From CBDHFN01 sp965262605 (GTDB lineage: Bacteria > Pseudomonadota > Alphaproteobacteria > JASGCL01), in NCBI GenBank assembly GCA_965262605.1, contig CBDHFN010000002.1:310001-374000 (forward strand): a DNA stretch of 64,000 nt. Direction: 5' to 3'. A model generated the notes under the pieces. The model was not told the origin of the DNA. It searched no databases and saw nothing but the letters and a program-made list of their open reading frames with translations. This document shows, in pieces, positions 24,548 through 33,814 of this stretch; position 1 is the first letter of the stretch, and every line of letters begins with the position of its first letter. Made by a program: the position numbers and the translations under genes.

Positions 24548-27500
24548 TTATTTATTATAAATCTTATTGATGATTTTTTGAATCGGTTCTGACCAATCGC
24601 GGCTTTGCGATTGATGGTATAAATGCACGAATTGCGGATACCAAATGCCATAATCATAATCCTTTGACCATCGCCAATCCAAAGTTCGCGGTAATAATAC
24701 ATGCGTGGGCACGCCCAAGCCGCCCGCTAAATGCACCGTGGTATTTTGAATGGAAACCACCGCATCGCAATTTTTTATTATCGCGCATAAATCATCAATA
24801 TCATTATAATTATCAACATCGCCGATGCGAATCATGGGGTTGCCTGACATTTTGCAAAGCCGATTGCATGCTTGTTCGGTTGATTCATATTGCAAATCCA
24901 CCAAAATAGTATCATCACGCATTGCGAACGGCAAAAAATTCTCAATCCCCATGGAATTATGGCGCGAAATGCGTTTATACCAACTTATGCCAATAATTTT
25001 TTTACCCATCGCTTTGGCGTGCATAATTTCGCCAATTTTTTGCACTTTGGCTTTATCGGGCATTAAAAAAGGCGTGGATAATGGATATTTGTCAATGAAT
25101 AAATTCAACATTTTGGGCAAAGACCCCATTAAAATATAATAATCATATTTATATTTTTGGGCATAAACATGTTCATTGCCTTGACCATGTTCCAAAATTT
25201 CATAATTCAAAGACCGCGCGAATATTGGTTCAAGCTTGCGCTTGCAACTTATTACGACTTTTTTTGCGCGTGATAAGTCTAATTGGCGAATTAATTGCCC
25301 GAACATTATTTGCTCGCCTACGCCTTGCTCTGATTGAATCAACAGAGTTTTATCGGTTAAATCTTCGCCTTGCCAAACCTTAATTTCTTTGGGATAAGGG
25401 CGATAAAACAGCTTAAATTTTTCGGTATAAATGCGTTTTTCATAATCCTGCCAAGCATCACTAAACCTTCGTTCAATCATGCGCAAATTTGACCGATTGT
25501 AAATATAATTGTAATTTTCGGGTTCATTTTCAACGGCGGTGCGCAAAATATCCTCGGCTTTATCAAGCATGCCTAATTCCATATATTGCATGGATAAATT
25601 ATTAAAAAGCCAGCTATAATCGGCAATTTGTTTTTCGTTTTTGATGATAGTTTCACAAATCGCGATGGCTTTTTCTTTTTCGGATCGTTCAATATGGCAT
25701 AATGAAATTCGCCCAAATAAAAACGGATGATACGGCATTTGTTGCGTTATAATCGCACAATGCCGTAAAGCATCACGCGATTTTTGGCTTAATTGCAAGG
25801 CAGATGCGTAATAAAATTCTGCTTCAAGCATGGTGGGAAAATATAAAAATATTTTACGGGCTAATTCCAAAGCATCATCTTTTTTTTCTTTGCCAATTAA
25901 ATCTTCAACTTCGGTAATTTTAGATTTCATATTTTCGCGAAATTCCCCCAATTCCACGATAAAATTAATTAAGGCTTGGCGCAATTCTTCCATGGTTTCT
26001 TGCCAAGAATCCGCAGTTTTTTGCCGAAATTGTCGGTGTTCTTGATACCAATTTTGTTTGCTGTTCCAGCCCCATCGCCATGAACATCTTCGCGCCAATG
26101 CCATAAAGCAAGGTCTGCCAAGCGCGCCCGCAATATGCCCATTGGTATTTTCCGAAGTTATCACGCAATCAAGCGCATAAATTAGCGATGCCAAGGAATC
26201 AATATCCATGTAATTATCAACATGAAATTTCGCAATTTCAATGCCGTATTTTTCCTTAAATTCTTGAATTTCTGCATCGTGATTATCATATTGCAAGTTA
26301 ATTAATTGCACTTGGGGTAAGTTTTGAAAAACTGGCAACCAATCTTCAAGGCTGGTAGAACCTGTATTTAACTCCTTGTATTTTGAATAAAAAGAAAATC
26401 CAACCAGAATTTTCCCCGGATATAATTTAAATAATTCTTCGCGATATTGCACGGATTTTTTATAATCTGGCACCATCCAGCTGTCTAATTCCGTTAAACC
26501 ATCAACCGAATCAAAAAGCCGCACACCACGGGGCATATCGCCAATAAAGCACGAATAATCGCAATTTTCTTGAAAATTTTCTGGAATCGTATTGACATCG
26601 GGGAACGAACGGCGAAAAATTGGGGCTAATTTCGCCTTGCATAAATATTCAACCGATGCGCCCGATTCCATCAAATAAGGAATAATACTGGCAAACATAA
26701 TGCCATCGCCCACGCCTTGTTCATCAATTAAGCGAATGGATTTACCCGATAACGATTGCCCGTGCCATTCGGTAAACGGCAATATTTTATGGTAAGGTTT
26801 TAATCGGTCGGACAGCCATCGTTCGTGAAAAAATTCCCAACCGCGTTGAAATTCACCATTGGCAAACAGCATTATCACCCGATTAATGCGGGCGGTATCA
26901 TTTTGCGGGTCGTATTTTAAGGCTTGATTAAACGCCATAAAAGCTTTGTCAGATTGCCCCAATTCCATCGCAATTGCCCCTAATAATCCCCAATTTTCGG
27001 CATGGTCGGGTTTCAGCATCAGCGATTTTAAAATCGGGTTTAAGGCTAATTCATATTGATGATTATCTTTGTAAGCCATCGCCAGCGCAGCATGATATGA
27101 ATAATTTTCTTTTTCAAGCCTTAAAGCAATTTGTTGATTTTCAATAGCGCGCGGGTAATTTTCCAATTTTCTGTATAAAGCCCCCAATTGAAAATAATGA
27201 AAGGCGCGCAAGGGTTCTTGATTAATTAATTGTTGACATATTTCCATTGCCGAATCAATTTCCCCCAAAAAGCGATAACAAGAAACTAAATTTTCTTGGG
27301 CGCGCAAATGATGCGGTTTTATGCTAAGACATTGCAATAAAAATTGTTTTGCTTGGGGAACTTCGCCCATTTCATGCAATAAAGTGCCTTTTATATACAG
27401 CATTTCAGCAAAATTTGGTTTAGCCAGCAAGACTTGTTCCGCAATGGCTAAGGCTTGGGCGAATTGTTGTTTGCTATGGAATTCTTGGATATAGCGCATA

Positions 27501-27550
27501 GCTTCGTTTATCGTGGTGCTTTGAGGGGTTGTTTCAACCATATAATTCAT
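24548..27550 (-). CDS. Double TPR-glycosyltransferase protein (FlmG-like, internally duplicated)
   Basis: The 1000-residue product consists of two similar modules. Residues about 15-215 are tetratricopeptide repeats. About 250-530 form a GT-B-like domain with GVGDGIMFASIIPYL near 277 and ENTNGHIAGALGRP near 467. Residues about 545-680 are again TPRs. About 700-1000 form a second domain with GVGEQIMFGQLIRQL near 743 and QNTTVHLAGGLGVP near 937. This TPR plus heptosyltransferase-like layout is that of flagellin or surface-protein glycosyltransferases such as Caulobacter FlmG. A pseudaminate link is therefore plausible, given pseI and a PseA-like gene elsewhere in the window. The start overlaps the galU stop by one base. 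Confidence 0.8.
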   Translation of the reverse strand: MNYMVETTPQSTTINEAMRYIQEFHSKQQFAQALAIAEQVLLAKPNFAEMLYIKGTLLHEMGEVPQAKQFLLQCLSIKPHHLRAQENLVSCYRFLGEIDSAMEICQQLINQEPLRAFHYFQLGALYRKLENYPRAIENQQIALRLEKENYSYHAALAMAYKDNHQYELALNPILKSLMLKPDHAENWGLLGAIAMELGQSDKAFMAFNQALKYDPQNDTARINRVIMLFANGEFQRGWEFFHERWLSDRLKPYHKILPFTEWHGQSLSGKSIRLIDEQGVGDGIMFASIIPYLMESGASVEYLCKAKLAPIFRRSFPDVNTIPENFQENCDYSCFIGDMPRGVRLFDSVDGLTELDSWMVPDYKKSVQYREELFKLYPGKILVGFSFYSKYKELNTGSTSLEDWLPVFQNLPQVQLINLQYDNHDAEIQEFKEKYGIEIAKFHVDNYMDIDSLASLIYALDCVITSENTNGHIAGALGRPCFMALARRCSWRWGWNSKQNWYQEHRQFRQKTADSWQETMEELRQALINFIVELGEFRENMKSKITEVEDLIGKEKKDDALELARKIFLYFPTMLEAEFYYASALQLSQKSRDALRHCAIITQQMPYHPFLFGRISLCHIERSEKEKAIAICETIIKNEKQIADYSWLFNNLSMQYMELGMLDKAEDILRTAVENEPENYNYIYNRSNLRMIERRFSDAWQDYEKRIYTEKFKLFYRPYPKEIKVWQGEDLTDKTLLIQSEQGVGEQIMFGQLIRQLDLSRAKKVVISCKRKLEPIFARSLNYEILEHGQGNEHVYAQKYKYDYYILMGSLPKMLNLFIDKYPLSTPFLMPDKAKVQKIGEIMHAKAMGKKIIGISWYKRISRHNSMGIENFLPFAMRDDTILVDLQYESTEQACNRLCKMSGNPMIRIGDVDNYNDIDDLCAIIKNCDAVVSIQNTTVHLAGGLGVPTHVLLPRTLDWRWSKDYDYGIWYPQFVHLYHQSQSRDWSEPIQKIINKIYNK

Positions 27551-28356
27551 TAACCATTAACTTGGTTATAAAAATATTGCGATGCCAAAAATAATCCATT
27601 CGGATTGCCGCAATCAAACCTTTGGTCGCGGGAAATCACGCCATAAAAATTATATTTATTGATTAAATGCCCCATCGCATCGGTTAATTGAATTTCCCCC
27701 AAAGCCCCCTGCCCAATCGCTTCAATTGCCGCAAAAATTTCAATGGGCAAGCAATATCGCGCAATAATACCAAATGGCGAAGGCGGATTATTTTGCGGTT
27801 TTTCCACCAAAAATTTTGCTTTCACCATCGTATTATTTTGGTCATATAACTCATCTAAACCCAATATTCCATAAGATTTAGTTTTGTCTAAGGGCACTTT
27901 TTCAACCAAACTATATAAGGCTTTTTCTTGATTAAATTGGGTAATAAGCTGATGAATCGCGGGGTATTCCCCTGATTTTGCCACCATAACATCATCGGGA
28001 GCTATAACTAAAAACCCCGCCTCGCCCCTTGCAAGCATCGCAGATTTTGCCATTAATACCGCATGCCCCAAGCCATTTTGTTCATGCTGATATGCAAGCG
28101 TAATTTGCGATTCTTGTAATAAATTTCCCGATGCCGAAGATAAGCAATAATCAATAATTGCTTCCTTACCCTTGGCAATAACCATAATAAAATGATTTAT
28201 ACCACATGCCAATGCCTCTTGAATACCATAATGAATTAAGGGCTTATCATATACGGGCATTAATTCCTTTGCCATATATGATGTAAATGGCATAAGCCTT
28301 GTGCCGCGCCCCGCAACTGGGAAAACCGCGGTCTTTATGCCACCATCAATAATCAT
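27550..28356 (-). CDS. galU: UTP-glucose-1-phosphate uridylyltransferase
   Basis: GalU makes UDP-glucose for surface glycans and trehalose or glucan synthesis. The 268-residue product starts IKTAVFPVAGRGTRLMPFT, the nucleotide-binding loop (most GalU have AGLGTR; here Arg replaces Leu). It goes on with KELMPVYDKPLIHYGIQEA, VIAPDDV and GILGLDEL. The frame is open upstream to 28506 but runs through the NYN gene. The ATG at 28356, with GGTG before it, gives the usual N-terminus and overlaps the NYN gene end by 11 bases. It forms an operon with the NYN and TPR-glycosyltransferase genes. Confidence 0.9.
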   Translation of the reverse strand: MIIDGGIKTAVFPVAGRGTRLMPFTSYMAKELMPVYDKPLIHYGIQEALACGINHFIMVIAKGKEAIIDYCLSSASGNLLQESQITLAYQHEQNGLGHAVLMAKSAMLARGEAGFLVIAPDDVMVAKSGEYPAIHQLITQFNQEKALYSLVEKVPLDKTKSYGILGLDELYDQNNTMVKAKFLVEKPQNNPPSPFGIIARYCLPIEIFAAIEAIGQGALGEIQLTDAMGHLINKYNFYGVISRDQRFDCGNPNGLFLASQYFYNQVNG

Positions 28357-29056
28357 TTTCACCATATATTGTCGTATAATCCGAATTGCGTTCATCGCGT
28401 CTTGCGCCTGAATAATTATTCGGGCGTTTCGCATTATTCGGGCGTTTAAAATCATCGCTATAATTACCCGAATCGTCATGTTTATCGTATTTTGGTTTGG
28501 AATCACGCGTTAAAAATGGCAATATATCGGCTAATTCAATGAAATTATCAGCTTGACGGCGCAATTCATCGGAAATCATTATGGGGTTGGAACGCATCGT
28601 GCTTACCACAGTTACGCGCACCCCTAATTTTTGCACGGCGGCGACTAATCTTACAAAATCGCCATCACCCGAAAATAAAATCGCATGGTCAAGCTTAGTC
28701 GCCATTTCCATCATATCAATCGCAATTTCTAAATCCATTGTCGGTTTATTGATTCGTTTATCAGTGATGCTGTTTTCAAAATAATGCTTATGTTTTTTCA
28801 AAACCATTGTATAGCCATTATAATCCATCCAATCAAACAAAGGGCGCAAGGGCGCAACATTATTATCATCTTCAATAATTGTTGCGTAATAAAAAGATCT
28901 TATTAACCTTGATTTTTGTTTAAAGAAAACTAATAATTTGCGGTAATCAATCTCGCAATCCAGATTCCTAAGGCTTGAATGTAAATTTGCACCATCTATA
29001 AATAATGCAGTTTTTTCATCGTTAAATAAGTCTATTATTGGCGTATCATTTTTCAT
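28346..29056 (-). CDS. NYN-domain (LabA/DUF88) protein, PIN-like nuclease fold
   Basis: The product has 236 residues. The NYN core spans about residues 16-175: KTALFIDGANLHSSLR with the first acidic residues, a central KPTMDLEIAIDMMEMA, and ILFSGDGDFVRLVAAVQKLG with the third acidic pair, then VTVVSTM. These Asp residues form the metal site of PIN-like ribonucleases. The last 60 residues are hydrophilic, rich in Asn, Arg and Asp, and look disordered. RNA cleavage is a family expectation, not shown. An AGAGGGA site supports the start. It overlaps galU, an odd partner for a nuclease. Confidence 0.85.
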   Translation of the reverse strand: MKNDTPIIDLFNDEKTALFIDGANLHSSLRNLDCEIDYRKLLVFFKQKSRLIRSFYYATIIEDDNNVAPLRPLFDWMDYNGYTMVLKKHKHYFENSITDKRINKPTMDLEIAIDMMEMATKLDHAILFSGDGDFVRLVAAVQKLGVRVTVVSTMRSNPIMISDELRRQADNFIELADILPFLTRDSKPKYDKHDDSGNYSDDFKRPNNAKRPNNYSGARRDERNSDYTTIYGENDY

Positions 29057-29129
29057 TTTAATCCCTCTTTTAAATATTAAGTTAAATATGAATTTAGTTT
29101 GCCAATATTTACACCTAAAATCAAGTGTT

Positions 29130-29735
29130 TTATAACCAAGGTTGCGTTTTTTTATTATTTAATTCAAAATTTGCAATTTTTTCTTCGTGCGCCATGGTTA
29201 AACCAATATCATCAAGACCATTTAACATGCAATGTTTCTTAAATTCATCAACTTCAAAATGAATAATTTCACCATCACTATCCGTAATTTCTTGCTTAAC
29301 CAAGTCAATGGACATGGTGGCATTCGCGCCCCGTTCAGCTTTTGATTGTAATTTTTCCACAATTTCCTTGGGTAAAATAATCGGTAAAATGCCATTTTTA
29401 AAACAATTATTATGAAAAATATCGGCAAAGCTTGGCGCAATGATGCAACGAATACCAAAATCTAATAACGCCCAAGGCGCATGTTCGCGTGAAGACCCGC
29501 AACCAAAATTAGCACCAGCGATTAAAATCGTTGCTTGGCGATAGCTTGATTTATTTAAAATAAAATCCGCAATTTCACTGCCATCGGAATTATATCGCAT
29601 TTCGTCAAACAAGTTTTTTCCTAAACCCGTGCGCGCGATAGTTTTTAGAAATTGCTTGGGGATAATCATATCCGTATCAACATTCATTATGCGCATCGGC
29701 GCCGCAATCCCAATTAATTTATTAAATTTTTCCAT
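29130..29735 (-). CDS. leuD: 3-isopropylmalate dehydratase small subunit
   Basis: LeuD is the swivelling subunit of the aconitase-type isomerase in leucine synthesis. The 201-residue product has the family marks: NVDTDMIIPKQFLK, ILIAGANFGCGSSREHAPWAL (given here in part), and FADIFHNNCFKNGILP. Length and motifs are normal. The partner leuC is not in the window, so the subunits are unlinked here or LeuC lies elsewhere. A GGGGAAT ribosome site precedes the ATG. Confidence 0.94.
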   Translation of the reverse strand: MEKFNKLIGIAAPMRIMNVDTDMIIPKQFLKTIARTGLGKNLFDEMRYNSDGSEIADFILNKSSYRQATILIAGANFGCGSSREHAPWALLDFGIRCIIAPSFADIFHNNCFKNGILPIILPKEIVEKLQSKAERGANATMSIDLVKQEITDSDGEIIHFEVDEFKKHCMLNGLDDIGLTMAHEEKIANFELNNKKTQPWL

Positions 29736-29893
29736 TTTAATTCCCCAATTTTTTTATGAATATAAAAATTTCTAAAATATTAATAATAAAAAAGCAAGAA
29801 AAATTTAATAATTATCATAATACCATAAAAATATCTTGATTTATACAATAATTTTTAATATGTTTTGCATATTAATTTAAAAATGAGGGTAAA

Positions 29894-32314
29894 ATGAAAC
29901 AAGTAAAATTATGTATTATCGGTGGCGGTGTCATGGGTGTCAGTCTTTTGTATCATCTTGCAAAAGAAGGCTGGAAGGATATTATGCTGGTGGAAAAAGG
30001 CGAATTAACCTCTGGTTCAACTTGGCATGCGGCGGGTCAATGCCCCAATTTCGTGGGTTCATTATCTTTGGGATATATTCACCATTATGGCACGCATTTT
30101 TACCCTGATTTAGAAAAAGAAATTGGTGCAACCATCGGTTGGCATGGTTGCGGTGGCGTTCGTTTAGCCATAACGGACGAAGAAGTAAATTGGTTTAAAT
30201 ATGTGCAAGGCATGTCCAAAATGATTGGTTATGATATGTCGTTAATATCGCCCAGCGAAATTGCGCAAGTTCACCCATTTTTAGACTTAAAAGGCGTGAA
30301 AATGGGCGCATATACCCATAATGATGGGCATATTGACCCAACTTCGCTGACGAATGCTTTGGCAAAATTGGCAAAGGAAATGGGCGCGCAAATTGAACGG
30401 CAATGCTTGGTGGAAGATATTAAACGCGTCAAAGATAAATGGCAAGTTCACACCAGCAAGATGACAATTGAAGCTGAAATCGTGGTGAATGCCGCGGGTT
30501 GTTATGGCGATAAAATCATGCGCATGGTCGGCAAGCGCGCGCCAATTTCCAATATGCGCCATCAATATTTAGTCACCGAAGCCATTGATGAATTAATTGC
30601 GTGGAACAAAGAATCCGGCAAAGAATTACCCGTGGTGCGCGACCCTTACACGCATGGTTATTTGCGTCAAGAAGGACAAGGGCTTTTGGTTGGACCCTAT
30701 GAAAAATCAAATGCTAAAATTTGCTTTCAAGAAACCGATGGCGTTCCGCTTGATAGTTTTGACATGGGCTTATTTGATGCGGATTTTGATCCCTTATTGG
30801 ATCAATTGGAAAAAGCAGGCGAACGATTGCCCATGTTTGCAGGCGCAGGCATTAAACGGGTGATTAATGGACCCATTACCCATACGCCAGACGGCAATTT
30901 CTTATTGGGACCCGCCGCGGGTTTAGATAATTTTTGGATGTGTTGCGGTGCTTCCATCGGCATTTGCCAAGGGGGCGGTGCGGGCAAATATCTCGCCCAA
31001 TGGATGACATATGGACAAGCCGAAATTAATATGCGAAGCTTTGACCCACGGCGATTTGGCGATTGGGCTATTGGACAATATACTGATGCAAAGTCAATTG
31101 ATGATTATGAACATATGTATTATTTACCATGCCCCGGCGAATATTTGGACGCGGGGCGACCCGTGCGCACAACCCCGATGTATGAAATTGAGAAATCCAA
31201 GGGCGCGGTTTTTGCCGAAAATAATGGGCATGAACGGGCGAAATGGTTTAACCCTGAAAAAAGCGGTGAAAATTATTCATTTAAACGCAATAACAGCTTT
31301 GCAAATGTTGCCAAAGAAGTTGAAGCCACCCGAACCCGCGTTGGCATTATGAATTTATCCGCGTTTAGTAAATTCCTTGTCAAAGGCGAAGGCGCAGCAA
31401 AATTTATGGATTATTTGACGGCGAATAAATTATCCAAAATTGGCGGCATCACGCTTAGTCATATTCTTACCGAAGGTGGTGGTGTTTATGAAAGCGAATT
31501 TACCATCACCCGTTTAGGCGAAGATGAATTTTATTTATCATCAGGCGCGGGCGACAGGCATCGCGATTTTGACCTTTTGACCAAAGCGAATCAGTCAGAT
31601 TCCATTAAAATTACCGATATTACCGAAGATTATGGCGTGTTGGTTGTCGCAGGACCCAGCTCGCGTGATGTTTTGCGCAAAATTTGTCAAAATTCTTTAA
31701 CTTATCCATGGCTTACCTATCAAACTATTGATTTTGCTGGTATTTCTGCATTTGCTTTGCGGATAAATTATGTCGGGGAATTAGGTTGGGAATTGCATGT
31801 TCCAGTCGCACAAATTGGCGATTTATATCATAAAATTTGGCAAGCTGGCACGGAATTTGGCATTGCCGATGTTGGGCTTTACGCAATAAATTCCATGCGT
31901 ATGGAAAAATCTTATCGTGGCTTGGGGTCGGAATTAACCAATGAATTAACACCCATTGAAGCAAATATGGAACGATTCGTTGATTATACCAAAGAATTTC
32001 GCGGTAAAAAAGCTTTGATGGCTTTGAAAGCAAGCGGGAAAGTTCGGTATAAATTAACTTGTTTGGAAATAAGCAATGGCGATAACGAAGTTTTGGGCAA
32101 TGAACCTGTTTTTCATAACGGGATTCGCGTTGGCGTTACAACTTCGGGGGCATATGCGCATCATGGCAAAAAATCATTGGCATTTGCGTATATTAAACCT
32201 GAATTATGCGTTAAAGGCTTAAAATTCACTATTCCCATGTTGGGCGTAGTCAGAAATGCGGTTGCGATTGACGAATCGCCCTATGATGCCAAAAACACCC
32301 GCCTTCGCGCTTAA
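29894..32314 (+). CDS. FAD-dependent dimethylglycine/sarcosine dehydrogenase-like enzyme (GcvT fusion)
   Basis: The 806-residue product has two parts. The N-terminal flavoprotein (about 1-430) has a dinucleotide site at IGGGVMGVSLLYHLAKEG, and GSTWHAAGQC, where the His is the usual covalent FAD-attachment position. The C-terminal half (about 440-800) is a GcvT/aminomethyltransferase-like folate domain with NLSAFSKFLVKGEGA, GAGDRHRDFD, NYVGELGWELHVP and MRMEKSYRGLGSEL. This layout is that of dimethylglycine or sarcosine dehydrogenases, which demethylate methylated glycines and pass the C1 unit to tetrahydrofolate. The exact substrate is open. A GAGGGT site precedes the ATG. A weak promoter, TTGATT (29836-29841)-N17-TATGTT, lies upstream. 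Confidence 0.88.
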   Translation: MKQVKLCIIGGGVMGVSLLYHLAKEGWKDIMLVEKGELTSGSTWHAAGQCPNFVGSLSLGYIHHYGTHFYPDLEKEIGATIGWHGCGGVRLAITDEEVNWFKYVQGMSKMIGYDMSLISPSEIAQVHPFLDLKGVKMGAYTHNDGHIDPTSLTNALAKLAKEMGAQIERQCLVEDIKRVKDKWQVHTSKMTIEAEIVVNAAGCYGDKIMRMVGKRAPISNMRHQYLVTEAIDELIAWNKESGKELPVVRDPYTHGYLRQEGQGLLVGPYEKSNAKICFQETDGVPLDSFDMGLFDADFDPLLDQLEKAGERLPMFAGAGIKRVINGPITHTPDGNFLLGPAAGLDNFWMCCGASIGICQGGGAGKYLAQWMTYGQAEINMRSFDPRRFGDWAIGQYTDAKSIDDYEHMYYLPCPGEYLDAGRPVRTTPMYEIEKSKGAVFAENNGHERAKWFNPEKSGENYSFKRNNSFANVAKEVEATRTRVGIMNLSAFSKFLVKGEGAAKFMDYLTANKLSKIGGITLSHILTEGGGVYESEFTITRLGEDEFYLSSGAGDRHRDFDLLTKANQSDSIKITDITEDYGVLVVAGPSSRDVLRKICQNSLTYPWLTYQTIDFAGISAFALRINYVGELGWELHVPVAQIGDLYHKIWQAGTEFGIADVGLYAINSMRMEKSYRGLGSELTNELTPIEANMERFVDYTKEFRGKKALMALKASGKVRYKLTCLEISNGDNEVLGNEPVFHNGIRVGVTTSGAYAHHGKKSLAFAYIKPELCVKGLKFTIPMLGVVRNAVAIDESPYDAKNTRLRA

Positions 32315-32963
32315 GCAACTTGCGACTAAGGTTCGTGGCTTTCTTATCAAGGCGGATATTGCATGGCAAAATCCGTCTTTGATTGGCTTGATTGGCGCTT
32401 CTGGGGCTGGAAAATCAAGCTTATTTAATGTTATTTCTGGCATGGCAAAATGCGATAACGGGCAAATTATACTTAATGGGCTTGATATTACCGAATACCC
32501 GATTGCCAAACGGCAATGCGATTATTTATTTCAACATGATAATTTATTCCCCCATTACAGCTTATTAGAAAATTACCGATTAGGCACGCCCGCAATTACC
32601 AAAGAGCAAGCCATACACGCACTGGATATTGTCGGCTTGACTGGATTTGAGCACCGAAAACCTTTTGAATTGTCGGGCGGGCAATTAAAACGCGCAGGTT
32701 TAGGCAGAATCATCACCCGCCAAAGAAAATTATGGCTTTTGGACGAACCGCTAAGCGGCTTAGAACCAAAATTACGGCGCGAATTAATGGCGGATATTAG
32801 CAATTTTCAAAAAAAATACCAAATTTCTGTGATAATATCAAGCCATGAACCCGAATTATTGCATGGTTGCGATTTTCTTGCCTTTATGGACGCTGGCGAA
32901 GTGGCTTGCTTTGGCGCGCCTGAATTTGTATTATCATCAAGTAAGCTAAAAAATTATAATTAA
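32283..32963 (+). CDS. ABC transporter ATP-binding protein, ThiQ-like, without permease
   Basis: The product has about 226 residues. Walker A is GASGAGKSS, the Q-loop is YLFQHDNLF, the signature is LSGGQLKRAGLGR, Walker B is LWLLDEP, and the switch His is in ISSHEPE. FQHDNLFPHYS and the short length resemble ThiQ of thiamine importers, but the N-terminal strand is abbreviated. No permease or binding-protein gene is adjacent. It begins 30 bases inside the dehydrogenase gene, which suggests a coupled role. Transport of a methylated amine or folate-related compound is a guess. Its stop shares a TTAA with the convergent RmlD-like gene. Confidence 0.75.
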   Translation: MMPKTPAFALKQLATKVRGFLIKADIAWQNPSLIGLIGASGAGKSSLFNVISGMAKCDNGQIILNGLDITEYPIAKRQCDYLFQHDNLFPHYSLLENYRLGTPAITKEQAIHALDIVGLTGFEHRKPFELSGGQLKRAGLGRIITRQRKLWLLDEPLSGLEPKLRRELMADISNFQKKYQISVIISSHEPELLHGCDFLAFMDAGEVACFGAPEFVLSSSKLKNYN

Positions 32964-33814
32964 CGCCATTCTGTGCTTAAATATTCATCAAAATCGCGAT
33001 GCCAAGGGCGATTCGGAAATTTATCTTGATGAATTGATTGCAAAGCATATGAATCAGCCAAAGGGGTTGTGCGGGCAAATTGTGATGCTGATATTTCATT
33101 AATCTTAATATTCGGGGCAAATTTTTGCGCCATCGCCCGCGCTAAATCGCACCGATTAATTTTACCGATGCTTGCCGAATGAAAATCGCCGATAAATCCC
33201 GCATTCAGCAAGCGAAAAATATCATCAACAACATTTTTTGCAAATGACAATGATCCAAATTGATCCTTTACAATTTGCAATTCGGTTTTACCACTTTGCA
33301 AAATTTGCATAATTTTGCCAACAAATTTAATATCGCGCACCATGCCGCCGCCGACCATCCAGCTTGGACGAATAATAATATGATGTTTCGGCAAAATTTC
33401 GCGAATCGCTTGTTCGGCATATAATTTAGATTGCCCGTAATGATTTAATGCCCCAGCATTATCATCTTCACGATAAAAATCTTTAATTTCTTTGCCAAAA
33501 ATATAGGCGGTGGAAATAAAAATCAAGAATCCCTTATTTTTTTTAACTGCCTCTGCTATAGCAATGGTCGCTTTTGTATTGCGTAAGAAAGCCAATTCGG
33601 GATGAGTTTGGCATAAATCTACATTAGTTTCCGCCGCTAAATGCAGGGTTATATCGCAAGGATTATCGCAAATTTTTTGATATATTTGGTCTGGGTCATT
33701 GCAATCAAAATCAGCGCGATTGGGCATAAACGCCGTATAATTTTCTAAATAAGGTGATTGTTTTACATATCCACCAACCATTCCCGTTGAACCAGTTATG
33801 AATATTTTCGGCAT
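32960..33814 (-). CDS. RmlD-like NAD(P)-dependent sugar-nucleotide reductase
   Basis: The 284-residue product is an extended short-chain dehydrogenase. The nucleotide site is ITGSTGMVGGYV, then LHLAAETNVDLCQTHPELA, the ISTAYIFG strand, and the catalytic YGQSKLYAE (Tyr-x3-Lys, near residue 146). The RmlD-type pattern DVDxCExxP-like (here NVDLCQTHP) suggests dTDP-4-dehydrorhamnose reductase. Other rhamnose genes are absent, so another deoxysugar or NAD-sugar reductase is possible. It overlaps the upstream lepB stop by one base and the ABC ATPase stop by four. Confidence 0.8.
   Translation of the reverse strand: MPKIFITGSTGMVGGYVKQSPYLENYTAFMPNRADFDCNDPDQIYQKICDNPCDITLHLAAETNVDLCQTHPELAFLRNTKATIAIAEAVKKNKGFLIFISTAYIFGKEIKDFYREDDNAGALNHYGQSKLYAEQAIREILPKHHIIIRPSWMVGGGMVRDIKFVGKIMQILQSGKTELQIVKDQFGSLSFAKNVVDDIFRLLNAGFIGDFHSASIGKINRCDLARAMAQKFAPNIKINEISASQFARTTPLADSYALQSIHQDKFPNRPWHRDFDEYLSTEWR

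Noticed and set aside
28357..28506. Upstream extension of galU
   Set aside because: It lies inside the NYN gene and gives a low-complexity Ile/Arg/Asn-rich N-terminus unlike any GalU.
29736..29893. Possible riboswitch (e.g. glycine-responsive) ahead of the dehydrogenase gene
   Set aside because: The leader is short and AT-rich; no conserved aptamer core or paired stems were found.
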